Shown here one piece after another: positions 12,401 through 24,274 of a DNA stretch of 64,000 nt; the stretch's first letter is position 1; each line of letters starts with the position of its first letter. Position numbers and translations under genes: made by a program. Location of the stretch: the NCBI GenBank assembly GCA_027596075.1, contig JADGJC010000096.1, forward strand, positions 52,252-116,251. The letters run 5' to 3'. The DNA comes from Rhizophlyctis rosea (taxonomy: Eukaryota; Chytridiomycota; Chytridiomycetes; Rhizophlyctidales; Rhizophlyctidaceae). The notes under the pieces are model-generated. The model was not told the DNA's origin. It did no database searches and was given only the letters and a program-made list of their open reading frames with translations.

Positions 12401-13535
12401 GCAGGGGAATGCCCTCCGGATCATCATTTACTTCCAAAAGTTCGTCTGCAGACTCAAATGTCTGCACCAGTGGTGACGACGGGGACGAGACGACGCTTTC
12501 CCGATCCGATTCCTCGGCCGAGGTTGTTGACTCTGGTTGAGACTGGAACCACTGTGACAGTGGTGAGGATCGGAACGGGGTAAACGGCGTAATGCTCTCT
12601 TGATCGGAAGTCATATCAGGATCCAATATTTCTTGAGATGAGTGAGCTGCCGGAGATTGAAGCGTTTGTGCCAGTGGCGATGAGACTGACTGCCTTCTCA
12701 AAAAAATCGGTCGCTGATCGGGATTTTCGACGTCCTAGCGAGGGGCAAAATAATCATGAATTAATTTTACAGGAGCAGAACCTAATAATCATTTCTGCGG
12801 TCTGGACTTACTCGGATATTACCCGTTATGGGGATCCAGGAAACACCAGAAATGGGCTGAACGTCATTGACTGTCCGTGGAGTAGGCAGGTCATGACCCC
12901 AATCCATCGGATCAAAAGGCTCAGGTTCCACCAATTTGAGTCGTGTATGTTCAGATGTTACTTTGAGCGCCTGGAAGTGTCTCCATTAGCCTGGTTATTA
13001 AATCTATTCAGCAAAAGGGGCGTACATGTCGCGTTGACTCGCTTCGATCCCTCTTTCTCCTTCCGTCTCGCCTCTTTTTCCACAGCATCCAAGATTCTCC
13101 CAGATCTGCTCGTAATCTCTTCACTTTCCATTTTGGCAGATGATAGGGATCGCTGTCTTCATCCTCACTAACAGTTACTCCTTCCGTGTCACCTCCTTCG
13201 TCCTCACCAACATCTCCTCCCTCGTCTTCGGTGCTATCATCGTACCAGCCCTCGTCATAATTGTTGTCATCCCTTTTCCCTCCCTCGTCATCCCCATCTA
13301 CCGCGTGAACTTCTTCGTTGTTCCCTTCTGCCTTTCCTTCTTCGTCGCTGATATCGTACCAAATCTCGCCATCACTATCAACTCCACAGATTCCCGCCTC
13401 TTCTCTTTCTGCGTCAGCATATTGCTGACTTTCCACTTCCGCGGGTCGCTCGTCCTCAAGCGGCGCGCCGTTTGGTGAGTGCCCAAGGTTTTGGTGCGCT
13501 TCGCTCAAAGGTTCCTCCAAAGGTGATGTGGCCAT
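9486..13535 (-). CDS. EZH2: Polycomb E(z)/EZH2-type histone H3K27 methyltransferase
   Basis: Catalytic subunit of PRC2, trimethylating H3 lysine 27 in the nucleus. I traced 18 exons (highest coordinate is 5'): 13026-13535, 12812-12970, 12269-12734, 12107-12194, 11911-12039, 11735-11853, 11405-11694, 11217-11340, 10844-11156, 10644-10711, 10537-10589, 10439-10476, 10353-10378, 10233-10285, 10040-10162, 9959-9983, 9818-9892, 9486-9750; about 974 residues. Landmarks in order: an acidic N-terminal extension; the Cys-rich AVCRICCTFSCVFH and NPCGESCF; a SANT domain (MKWSAIENAY, CAIAGNMPTKTCRD); the CXC domain (CEKGCPCSLAG, FCEKYCACPPTC, FPGCDCK, RECDPDLCKSCG); and SET (AHGLGLF, KGEFVIEYIGA, QKGNKARYINEG, PGEELFMDYG). 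An acidic tail of about 70 residues follows SET. Phases agree at every junction except 10537/10476, which is off by one base. The usual SET NHS motif reads NEG. It is divergent from MLH1, with 343 bp between the starts. Confidence 0.88.
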
Positions 13536-13878
13536 CTTTATTTGCGGTACGCGTCGTCCAGAGTGTATTCAACAAAGTAACTACAGAGAAGGAGGTTGCT
13601 TATGTTGCTGCTGGCTGTGTATGGCCGTGCAGTAGGTATGTCGACTTGGACAAGTTGCGATCTTAATTTGACGGTGGGAAAACATGGGAAGCTGGGAATT
13701 TGTGCGAGTCTGGGGTTTGACATGTAAATGCGTAATATTGCCTTATATGGTCAGATTTGTTGCAGGTGGATCAAAAATAGACCTCCCCGGTCACCTTCCT
13801 GCACTCTCCCAGTTCCAGTTGGCGATCTATTAGCACGAGTTTTACCAAACAAGTCTAAACCAAATTACCTTGGAAAAT
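13536..13878. promoter_or_regulatory. shared divergent promoter region, E(z) / MLH1
   Basis: 343 bp lie between the two start codons on opposite strands and contain no other gene. This must hold both 5' leaders and core promoters. No specific site is recognisable by eye. Co-regulation is an inference from the arrangement only. Confidence 0.5.
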
Positions 13879-16800
13879 ATGGGTGACGCGCCCACTTCCT
13901 CACGAATTAGGCGGCTGGACCCGACAGTCGTGAATCGCATTGCTGCGGGCGAGGTGGGTAGGTTCCCTTTGCGTTCCCAGTGAATTCTGACTCATGTGTC
14001 AACTCCAATGTCCTAGATTATACACCGACCAGCCAACGCTTTGAAAGAGATGATCGAGAACTCTCTAGACGCAGGCGCAACGTCTATACAAATCCTGGTC
14101 AAAGACGGAGGTCTCAAGCTTCTGCAAATTCAAGACAACGGCCACGGGATAGAAAAGGATGATCTGGCGTTGGTGTGTGAACGGTTTGCAACTTCGAAGC
14201 TAAAGCGGTACGAAGACCTGGAGAGTATCGCGACATACGGATTTCGGGGAGAGGCTCTGGCGAGTATCAGCCACGTTGCGCATGTAACTATCACGACGAA
14301 AACGGAAGCGAGTGCGTGTGCATGGAAGTGAGTTGGGGGTGTTTCCTTGTCCAATCGGGTCACAATGAAGGGAAGGTTCTGAAGCATCTTTCTGAAACAG
14401 AGTGTCCTACTCCGATGGCAAAATGGTGCCGAGTAAGCCTGGTGGATCAGCGGAGCCGAAACCGACAGCAGGAAATAGGGGTACCCAAATCACAGTGAGT
14501 TGAAGTTATTGTCACAATAAACGCAAAGCAGGAGCACTCTCTCTCTGACAATCATTGACTACAGGTAGAAGATCTGTTCTATAATGTTGCGACCCGTCGA
14601 AAAGCTCTCAAAAACCTCAGCGAGGAGTATAACCGAATATTGGACGTAGTACAGAGATACGCTATCCACAATAGTTCAGTCAGCTTCAGCTGTAAGAAGG
14701 TACGCCGCCCCAAATCCGTGCCATGATTAATATCCAGGTGTCTCCTACTCACATTCGGTTAGCAAGGATCTAGCACGGCCGATTGTCATACCCTGTCGTC
14801 GGCGACGACATTAGACAACATCCGACATGTATACGGCGGAAATATCTCAAAAGAGCTTTTGCCTATATCACATGTCGAGGATCAGCTGAGCTATAAGTTG
14901 GGGGGTTACATCTCTAATGCCAACTTCAACACAAAGAAGATGACGTTCTTACTCTTCATCAATCGTAAGCTCACTCTCCATCATTTCCTGCACTATTCGC
15001 GAGCTGATTTGAAACTGACTCACTAGATCGATCCGTTGATAGCTCAAACCTGAAGCGAGCTATAGAAAGCATATACACTACTTATCTACCGAAAGGAACG
15101 CACCCATTTATTTACATGAGCCTGGACATTGCTCCTCAAAACGTTGATGTGAATGTGCGACCCACCAAGCGGGAGGTTAGTGGCACACCGCCAATGGTTT
15201 TCAGGCGACGAGATTCACCAAACTCATAGGTACATTTCCTGAATGAAGATAAAGTGATTGAAAGCGTCTGCGAAGCCATTCAGGATTGCTTAGCAAGTGC
15301 CAATCAATCCCGAACCTTTTATACTCAGGTATGTCGAACTCGGCGCTATCGTGAGGAATCCACGTACGACGGAGAACTGACCGTAAATAATGATCAGACA
15401 TTTCTTCCTGGAGTCACGGCCCCGGCACCGTCGAATATGATGAAGCCAAAGACGCCAGGGGCGGGAAGAGCTCCTGAGCATAAGCTAGTCCGAACAGACA
15501 GCCGAATGCGCACCCTTGACGCCTTCATTTCGCCATCGCAGCAATCGCAGCAGCCGCAGCAGCCCGTTGGATTTGGGTCCAGCGCGCATGTGGTGGAATC
15601 TACAATGGATACACGAAAGCGGCCACGGGAAGAGAACGTTTCCTTTGATGAACTTGTGGAGGAGACGTCACCAGCTCCCAAACGTGATAAGGGAAAACGG
15701 AGGGCGACCGACGAAGATGATGAGCGAAGGGCTGCTGTTGCTATGGAAGCGGATGGGGAGGAAACTCAAATGTCGGACAGCCCTGACGGGGACAGGTATC
15801 AACCATCGAAATCTTTGCGTTTTTTTGGCATATTAGTGACATATCGATTAGGGCAAAACGGAAGCGTGACTTCGTGGATGTAAGGCTCTCGAGCGTTTTG
15901 GAATTACGTCAGGAGGTGCAAGACTCGTCGCACGCTGGTGAGCAACTGGGCCCATTTGGTTTACTTCTCAAGTTCTTTGATTAACGTCAAATGCTACACC
16001 CAGCCTTGACATCGCTCTTCAAGGACCATACGTTCGTCGGATGTGTTGACGATGAAATAGCACTTGTTCAGCATCAGACGAGGTTGTATCTTGTCAATCA
16101 CAAGGAGCTAAGGTTTGGATTGAGGAATATCAAATATTGAAACTGCATGATGTATTTGACGATTAGCTCACGGTTGCCCTTCCTCTCAACCAGCAAAGAG
16201 CTGTTCTACCAACTCGCTTTGAAAGGATTCTCGAACTTTGGGTTCATCCACTTGTCGCAACCAGCGCCGATATACGATCTGGTCATGGTCGCTTTGGAAC
16301 CGGAGGATCTGGGCGAATATGGGGAGAATATGATGTCCAAGGAGGAGATTGCGGAGGTTTGTGTTCCTCCTGCCAAGACCGTCGCTGGAAGTCACCGGGT
16401 TTTAAATACGGCCCATCATTGCAATTTTCCAGAGAATTGTAGCAACTCTCATTGATCGCAGCGAGATGCTGCTCGAGTACTTCTGCATGACGATCACGCC
16501 CGAAGGGGAGATGCAGAGTTTGCCGCAGATGTTGCGAGGGTACTTACCAAATTGGAATAAGTTGCCGTTGTTTTTATTGAGGCTTGGAACTGAGGTATGG
16601 CTTTCTACGCTCTGCCGACAAAATTTGATGCTGGATGGTGGCAAAACACAAAAACATTTACGCAATAAAATCAGGTGAATTGGGAAGAAGAAAAGGGCTG
16701 TTTCGAAACATTTAGCCGCGAATTGGCAGAATTCTATGCGGTGGAACCTCCCGACATTCTTGACGATGAACCATTGGAGCCCGATGTTGGTGAAGAAACG

Positions 16801-16980
16801 GACACACCGAACGTGGAGAAGGAAAGCAAGGAGAAGACGGAGTACCGTCGTATGATTGAGCATATCATTTTCCCGGCGTTCAAGGCGCATTTGCAGACGC
16901 CGGCGAAGGTGGCGACGGATGGGACGGTGTTGCAGTTGGCGAATTTGCCGGATTTGTATAGGGTTTTTGAGAGGTGTTAA
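13879..16980 (+). CDS. MLH1: DNA mismatch repair protein MLH1
   Basis: MutL homolog that pairs with Pms1/Mlh3 to couple mismatch recognition to strand incision in the nucleus. Thirteen exons with consistent phases: 13879-13953, 14017-14327, 14401-14494, 14565-14699, 14763-14964, 15027-15175, 15230-15328, 15398-15795, 15852-15937, 16004-16112, 16194-16356, 16433-16594, 16675-16980; 762 residues, close to the family size. GHKL ATPase motifs are visible: NRIAAGE, then [11 protein letters not shown] at about residue 35 (catalytic Glu), DNGHGI at about 64, [10 protein letters not shown] at about 99, and [21 protein letters not shown] closes the ATPase domain. A Gln-rich, charged linker (about 400-500) leads to the C-terminal dimerisation domain ([42 protein letters not shown]). 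The terminal FERC is the MLH1 hallmark that completes the partner's endonuclease site. The intron at 15329-15397 is 69 nt with no stop. Confidence 0.95.
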
Positions 16981-17458
16981 GGGGGGCGTGGCGTGGGGGG
17001 TCTTGTTCTTTGTTCATATTATTTCATGTTTGTGTGTATATATGAATCTTGTAATTGTGTATGATAGACTTGTCAGTTATCCGCAGGTCTTCACAAACGG
17101 TCATGGAAGCCTTTTCAAAGTTACAAGGGAACTTGCTGCGTGCACATTGCCTGAAACTGTCAGCCTTCCCATCGCGCAAGTTTTACCCCAGCACCAGCGA
17201 CGCTTCCATTCCCTCATGTCCAATATTTCCTGCTCAATTCCTCCATATCGTTACCCAGCTCACCACCTTGCCCACCATCCACTCTTCACAATCCATCATC
17301 CACGGAACAAAGCATATCACAATTTCGCCCTCCATTCCACGCGCTCCCAAAATCTTCACACCAACAGCCCTCAAAACATCCACACATCATAGCATCCTGC
17401 AATTCGAGATTTCCAGACACATCCAGCTCATGTATTTGTTAGACCATTTTATACAAGT
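16981..17458. other. convergent 3' flank, no gene seen
   Basis: About 480 bp between the convergent stops of MLH1 and eL21. Only weak overlapping open frames; presumably both 3' UTRs and terminators. Confidence 0.5.
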
Positions 17459-18304
17459 TTAGACAAGAGCTAAAAAGGGAGAGAATGAAGCAGCATGAGT
17501 ATTACGATCGTACTTTCCGCCAAGTCCAAACACAAACATACCTTCGTAGGGGACGGGGGCAATGGTGGTGGGGAGGTTGCCCTTGGCAGAGACGTAGTGG
17601 GCAGCACGGGGACCAACGGGTTGACGCTTGACGTTGACGGCGACTGAATATTGTGAAGTCCAAAATCAATATTTTGCTCTCTTCCATTTGTCCGACGAAC
17701 CCAATCGCCAACAGAAATCCCCCAACCCGACCTCATCCAATTGACGTTGATTACCCACCTCCCTTAGCCTTCGCCTCCGCCTTGGCAGCCGCGTTGGTCT
17801 TGACACGCCTCAAGAAGTCCAACCGGCAGTTGGAGTGCTTAATGTGTTCCACACGGATGTTGACACGCTTCTCGATGTACCGGTTGCCGACCTGCTTGTT
17901 GATGATGATACCGACGGAGGTCTTGGTGACGTTGTAGATGATGCCGGTTTTGCTGAAGTTTAGGGCGGGTCAGCCTTACGCCCCTGTTTTCTGAAGCTGC
18001 GTTTCACGCTGAAATTAGAGGCTCACCCGTGGTAGTACTTGTGGGGCATACCGCGGTGGACGGCGCCGTTCGCCTTGATGTCCACAATGTCGCCGACCTT
18101 GTAGGTCTTGAGGTAAGTGGAGAGACGGATGGCTCCCTTCTCCCGGAAGTTACGGGAGAACAAGTGCCTGGTGCGGGCACGGAGACCTGTTTACGAGAAT
18201 CGACATGGGTGTTAGGTGGACTGTGTACTTTGCGAGGTGACTCCACATAATAAGGTCAATCCGGTTGAGGGTATGAAGGTCTACGTACCGAAGGAGTGGG
18301 GCAT
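17459..18304 (-). CDS. RPL21: 60S ribosomal protein eL21
   Basis: Large-subunit ribosomal protein near the 5S rRNA and central protuberance. Five exons (5' to 3' on the minus strand): 18289-18304, 18027-18186, 17759-17952, 17542-17643, 17459-17469; 160 residues, exactly the family size. It opens with MPHSFG and continues [79 protein letters not shown], and ends PVPYEALV. The last exon carries only 11 nt; it is needed because the frame otherwise runs on into a tail unlike any eL21. The first coding exon is only 16 nt. Very short terminal exons and four introns in 480 coding bases fit an intron-rich ribosomal gene. Confidence 0.95.
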
Positions 18305-18998
18305 GGCGGATCTGTTTGAAAGCGAATGCGACAGCAGTTAGCAATTTGGGCAGAGGTTCCCCCTACACTTGAAGCAGCACACGATGCGTTTTGTGCACCT
18401 CCCACCTACCTTTACGTTACAGGAGAAGGAGTGTGTGGATTTCTCGAACCAAAACGGACTTTGGTTATGCGAGGACTGGAGGAAGGAAAAAAAGCCGGTT
18501 CCACCAACGCAGGATGATTGTTGATTTTGCAGACTGGTCCTGTGCGGGCCAGAAAAGAAAATGTCATGTGATTGGCGGATAGAAATGTGGCTTTGCTGTA
18601 GGAATATCTGAGGTAGGAATGGATATAAGTGGATATCTGCGATGGATTGTTATTGGGTACAAGCCGCCAAGCCTGTCAAGCCTGGAGGGTCCGACATAGT
18701 CGAGTCGTATCTGAGTCATCAATCAGCCCGCACCTACATATGTTCAAGACTTGTCGACTGCGTACATTTGCCTGTCGACAATCTGCCCAGCATAGTCAGC
18801 ATCGTTTTACACTTTGTAGACGCCAAGCACATCGTACGTATCTGTGTGGAGCACGTTGGCTGCTTTCTTCATTCGGCCTGCGGTGCAAACCTGTAGGGGA
18901 CGTGCGGAAGGAGCAACACATCCGGACTCTTCGCTAACCCAACTTTCGTTGTTTACCTCCAGTTACCCACTCCGGTCAAAACACGTCTAACCACCATA
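18305..18998. promoter_or_regulatory. divergent intergenic region, eL21 / TIM9
   Basis: 694 bp between the starts of eL21 (-) and TIM9 (+). No coding sequence is supported. It should hold both promoters. A short upstream intron in the eL21 leader is possible but not defined. Confidence 0.4.
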
Positions 18999-19442
18999 AT
19001 GGATCTCTCACAACTGTCAGATTTCGACAAGTCGCGTATGGAAGCCATCATTCAGCAAAAACAAGTACGTGCGGTTTTCCACCAACCCCTCACTGCGCGT
19101 GGCTCTCGAGTGTTGACCAGAGCGCGCAAAGTTCACATCCAAAAACTGACTCGACTGACATATAAACAGATGCGTGACTTTATGCGTCTATACTCGAACC
19201 TAGTAGACCGATGTTTCGCGGATTGCGTTAATGATTTTACATCGAAAGCCCTGTCCGGAAAGGAGGTATGCGTGGGAAACTCATCATGAAGTCGGACGAG
19301 CCAACTCCAACTCACCATTCCACAGGACACCTGCGTGAACCGATGCACAGATAAATTCATCAAGCACTCGGAGCGGGTAGGACTCCGATTCGGGGAGCAG
19401 AACGCTATACTTCAGCAGCAGCAAGCACAGCAATCGCAGTGA
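18999..19442 (+). CDS. TIM9: mitochondrial import chaperone subunit Tim9
   Basis: Small TIM chaperone of the intermembrane space that, with Tim10, escorts carrier proteins to the TIM22 complex. Three exons: 18999-19064, 19170-19265, 19326-19442; phase 0 throughout; 92 residues. Visible features: [14 protein letters not shown], then [20 protein letters not shown] with the first CX3C pair, [13 protein letters not shown], and the second CX3C pair in [19 protein letters not shown], ending in a Gln-rich tail. [10 protein letters not shown] and HSERVG mark Tim9 rather than Tim8, Tim10 or Tim13. There is no presequence, as expected for a Mia40-imported protein. Confidence 0.95.
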
Positions 19443-19945
19443 TTTTTCGTCACTATTTCACATATACACCCTTCTGCACATAATGGTTCTCGTAGATAAT
19501 CTTTTCTTTATGTCAATACACATATTTATCGGGCGCTTCTCGTGGAACTGATCGGAGTCGGGGGTATGATGAGGGGGCTGATCGGTTGGGCGTGTGGATT
19601 CCGCTCATCATGTTACAACACTGCATGGAGACGAGTAGGAAAATGCCGCTTCTGGTTGGAAGGTAGCCTGAATCTGGCGACGCGTGTGTATCGAGCAACC
19701 AGGTCATGTCCCACACCACGATCGTCAAGATCCCACCGCTTCAGATAATGAAAGTGAAGGCTAAAACATTACAGGTTATACTATAAGTACATATACACAG
19801 AAATCTCTTCCCATATGAATCCAACAAACGCAACGCTAGATACACACCGCCCAATCAACCCTACGTGCCCCAAACCTTACGTGTCCCAACAGCAACAATG
19901 AAAAAACCCAAAAAAATACACACAAGAAAAGGATGCATGCGGGTT
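19443..19945. other. convergent 3' flank, no gene seen
   Basis: About 500 bp between the convergent ends of TIM9 and AMMECR1; A-rich near 19890-19930; no supported gene. Confidence 0.5.
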
Positions 19946-20937
<992 letters not shown>

Positions 20938-22373
20938 GACTGTCAAGTTCGTGCTGTCGGGTACTAACGGAGCAAACAGGTGCGTGTTGTTGAATGACGC
21001 AAAAAAGCTACAAGTGCAATGCTACTACGCTCAACAGGACGGACCCAGAGAAACGGAAAGAGAGGAAAGGTATCTTAGAGGGTTGAGCGGCGCTTCGTCT
21101 TCTGGTGGAGTAGACACCGATGGTGGCTGGTGCTGCGTCGACTTTTACTGGTCCCGCCGGTAGGTGTCCACAACTAAGAACCACGTGAGAGGTTCACGAC
21201 TGCCACTCGTCAACTCAAGGTCGGTGCTTGCAATGAGCTGTAGTGGATGGAGGAAATGGGAAGGTGGGTCATTGTTTTGTTGTCTTTGTGGGCAACCTTT
21301 CCAGGTGGGTGGGAGAATGGAACACGGAGACACACGACAACCTGCACCTGGCCCATCGCAGTGGCACAGCAATGCTTCCACGGTCCCGTGTTCAAGAACG
21401 CGTTGCACATTCTCCAAGACTCAAAATGGGGAGCGTGTGGCTTGGAGACATTTCAAAAATGGGTTGCTGCAATTATCCCAAAACAACGCGTGTCAGGGTC
21501 CAGAAGGATGGGTTGCAAAACGAAACATACAGACCGAGTGCAATCGGGAATCGTCGGTTGTGACTTCTTGCCTAGATATTCTCCCAAACTGAACGTGCGT
21601 TGACAGGGAGCGCGTAGCTTGAGAGTCGAGGCAACTCAAAAATGGGTCGTGGCCTTGGTCTTGGAGAACTCAAGGAGTCAGGAAAAAAAATATGCAAATC
21701 AAAAACCTGACGATGGAAGAAGGACACTCAGGGATTTCTGATTGCCGGCATCAGTGGGAACACACCCTGGTGCGTTTGTTCGCTCCGCGCCTGATAGATA
21801 GTGCTGTTTTTTGATATCAAATCATATTCTTCTTTCTGGTGATGTTCCGTTTGGAAGTTGATCCACTATCAACCTTTGACTTCCGGCCTGAACAGCATGG
21901 GCCGTTTTTGAGATTATGGGCAACGACTTCCAGAACAGCAAACGTGAATGATAAACATAATAAAATGTGATTGCATATTGGCAGATGTTGAGCGCTTGCC
22001 TCACCGATGATTAAGTCCATATGCCTGCAACCTTTTGTAAGACCCCAAAGTTCCGCGACTTCTGACAATGACCTAAGCCATGTTGTCGATGTTTGAGTGC
22101 CTCAACGTCGGTATGGTTGGCAATGAAGTACGCACTTCTGAACCCCGCGATGTCCGTTGCCCGATTTGGGAATTAATTTTTGGTGCAGCCCGGCAGGGGC
22201 TGGTCATTGAATCATCCAACTCAAGCGCTAGCATTGCCAAAGTGCGTCAATGATGACAATATCTGTCCCAAATGAGTGCATTGCAAATCCGCGTGTAATT
22301 TGCACTGTTTTTGATTTCATATGTCGGTTTCGAAGGGAACCATAGTCATGCTCGCGAAGTGCCATGAAGTAGC
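20938..22373. other. gene-poor stretch with a diverged internal duplication
   Basis: No gene is supported. Three frames are open at once across 21164-21600, which argues against coding. Two similar stretches (GGGAGCGTGTGGCTTGGAGA near 21430, and a GAGCGCGTAGCTTGAGAG version near 21608) are each followed by CAAAAATGGGT, suggesting an old local duplication about 180 bp apart. Confidence 0.35.
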
Positions 22374-23132
22374 TCATGACTGCCACTGCACTGGTGGTAT
22401 CAACAAAACCACCAGTTTCCTTTTTGGCATGTGTCCCTTTTTGGTCTGCTGTACTGACGCGCAAATTGTTCTTTGCAAACCTTTCGCCCTTTTGAGCATA
22501 CGCTCAAACTCGCCATCGGTATAGTGCATGCATAGAATTGGCATAAGCAATATTCGCAAGCGCTTAACCTGAACCGGTTCTCGGCTGCACATTGCTAGAT
22601 GAACCGGTATTCGCATATTCAAAGCTTTCCCACCTTGCAAGAGAAAACCTGGACTGTGCTGTTTCCCTTTATCGACATAGTCTTCTGATGATGCAGTCGA
22701 TTGCTGATTCACCTCCCATCGCGATTCCAATGCAATCTCACCGTTGCACCATTGCACAAGGCGCCAATATAGTCGGCTTTCTTTCGAGAGCCCGTACTCC
22801 AGCCTCCACTGAAATCCGTACATTGTGAAGTTTGCCTTCGCAGATCTTCCATTCTTCGGAACCTGGGTCCTACCCAAACCTGACGTCCAATCGAAAATCT
22901 TGATGGGCTTCTCCAAAATGGCTCGGCCGCAAACAAATTCCATACACACAACAGCTTGTGCCTTTGCGTCCTCCAGTGTGCCATTATGACTGTCCCTTTC
23001 TTTTCCCTTCCCGTCTCGCGCTTGTGTTTCTGTCCATGTCGGAGCTTGCCAGCGCCGGCAGCATTTTTTCATGAGGGCGCAATGTCTTTCTTGCATCTGT
23101 ATCTCTTTGCTTGATCCTTTCTCCGTGCGCAA
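22374..23132 (-). CDS. long open frame of unknown meaning (252 codons)
   Basis: The longest uninterrupted single frame in the gene-poor 21-25 kb stretch. I recognise no domain. Composition is rich in Lys, Arg, Gln and Trp, with WRLEYGLSKESRLYWRLVQW in the middle. No splice partners or conserved neighbours are visible. It could be a transposon-derived ORF, given the small TIR element 1.1 kb away, or a chance frame. Confidence 0.2.
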   Translation of the reverse strand: MRTEKGSSKEIQMQERHCALMKKCCRRWQAPTWTETQARDGKGKERDSHNGTLEDAKAQAVVCMEFVCGRAILEKPIKIFDWTSGLGRTQVPKNGRSAKANFTMYGFQWRLEYGLSKESRLYWRLVQWCNGEIALESRWEVNQQSTASSEDYVDKGKQHSPGFLLQGGKALNMRIPVHLAMCSREPVQVKRLRILLMPILCMHYTDGEFERMLKRAKGLQRTICASVQQTKKGHMPKRKLVVLLIPPVQWQS

Positions 23133-23967
23133 ATTAGCGCTAGGAACTCATGTTGAACGAAAATTGAGGAGTCGCAAAGAGAATTCTGCGAGGACTTGGG
23201 AGGGGTCCACTCACTGAATTGCGGAATTGGCCCATAGTAAACTTAACCACTTCTCTTGAATTATTTGATGGAATCCACCTGAGTTCCCAGAAGTAGAGAA
23301 GTCCCCCTTGAAACCGTCTGATCTTGACGGAACAAGATTCTTCGCGCAACGGTCCGCATTCTTTTTTTGCTACCAAAATCTTGCCCAAGCTCACTGCTTC
23401 TGCAACATCAAACGGAACGGTCTCAGCCCAGGAAAGAACGGATGCTGACTACACTTGTGTATTTCATGAGCTACGAAATCATAACCTGCTAATAGCAGCA
23501 TTGCGTTGCTCTTTGCGAAGTTGTAATGTAATGTTAGGGATTTGTTTTTGTTTTTTTTTGCGGTTCGGCAAGGATTCCCTCCATGTATCTTGGCTCAAGG
23601 TAATTTTTCCAAAACTTCCAAAATGCAATTGCTTTCAGCGCAGATATGTCATGATGGGCGCATGCGTCCTCCGCGGTTTTTATGCTGTCTTAGAATGCAG
23701 ATATGGGGCTGCATCAGGAATGGGAAATGCGCGATGTATTGAAATGCGTGAAGCACATGAAAATGTCATGGGTACACAAACCGACTCTCATCATTTTTGT
23801 TGCGACTTGTTTTATTTGGAACTTGCACGATCATGGTTGAAAGGACGTCTCATCAAATTGGCACCGAGATCAAGCAGGAATAGACGTTTCGCCTACAAAT
23901 GGACACTAGCAAGCTTGTCTGAAGTATGCTAAAAAGAAAATTGACTCACACAACTATCATATTGCAT

Positions 23968-24026
23968 GCCTCAAACAGTCTCACGAAATGAGGGCACCAC
24001 ATTCATGGCATCGAGTTTGAGGGTCG
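23968..24026 (+). repeat. direct repeat, left copy
   Basis: 59 bp similar to 24861-24919. Both begin GCCTCAA, share a 26-bp core containing CACGAAATGAGGGCACCACA, and end in TTGAGGG. The spacing between copies is 893 bp, and the small TIR element lies between them. Related GTGCCTCAAC words occur near 22095 and 31567. Confidence 0.7.
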
Positions 24027-24274
24027 GTTGAACCTGCCACGGCGAGTCCCCATATGCCATCATTGAGCGCTTAACACAGGCCGAACGGTCTGAGATGCTG
24101 AAAAGAGATGCACATCCGCGACGCGGAAGTTTACACATGCCTCTACCATGTTTCACCAGACGAAGCTACCGGATTTTGTTACATCCAGTTCGAGAACGCA
24201 TGGAACAGCATAACAGTCGCCATAACTGCCATAGCCGGATGCTGTGAGATGAGCAGGAAGAATGGGGGGTATTA

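Noticed and set aside
17653..18250. plus-strand open frames
   Set aside because: Antisense shadows of the eL21 exons.
21164..21603. three overlapping plus-strand frames of 106-142 codons
   Set aside because: All three frames are open together, with no motif, no splice sites and no preference for any one of them.
23324..23932. 202-codon plus-strand frame
   Set aside because: Cys/Phe-rich with no recognisable domain, T-run driven near 23545; not enough to call a gene.
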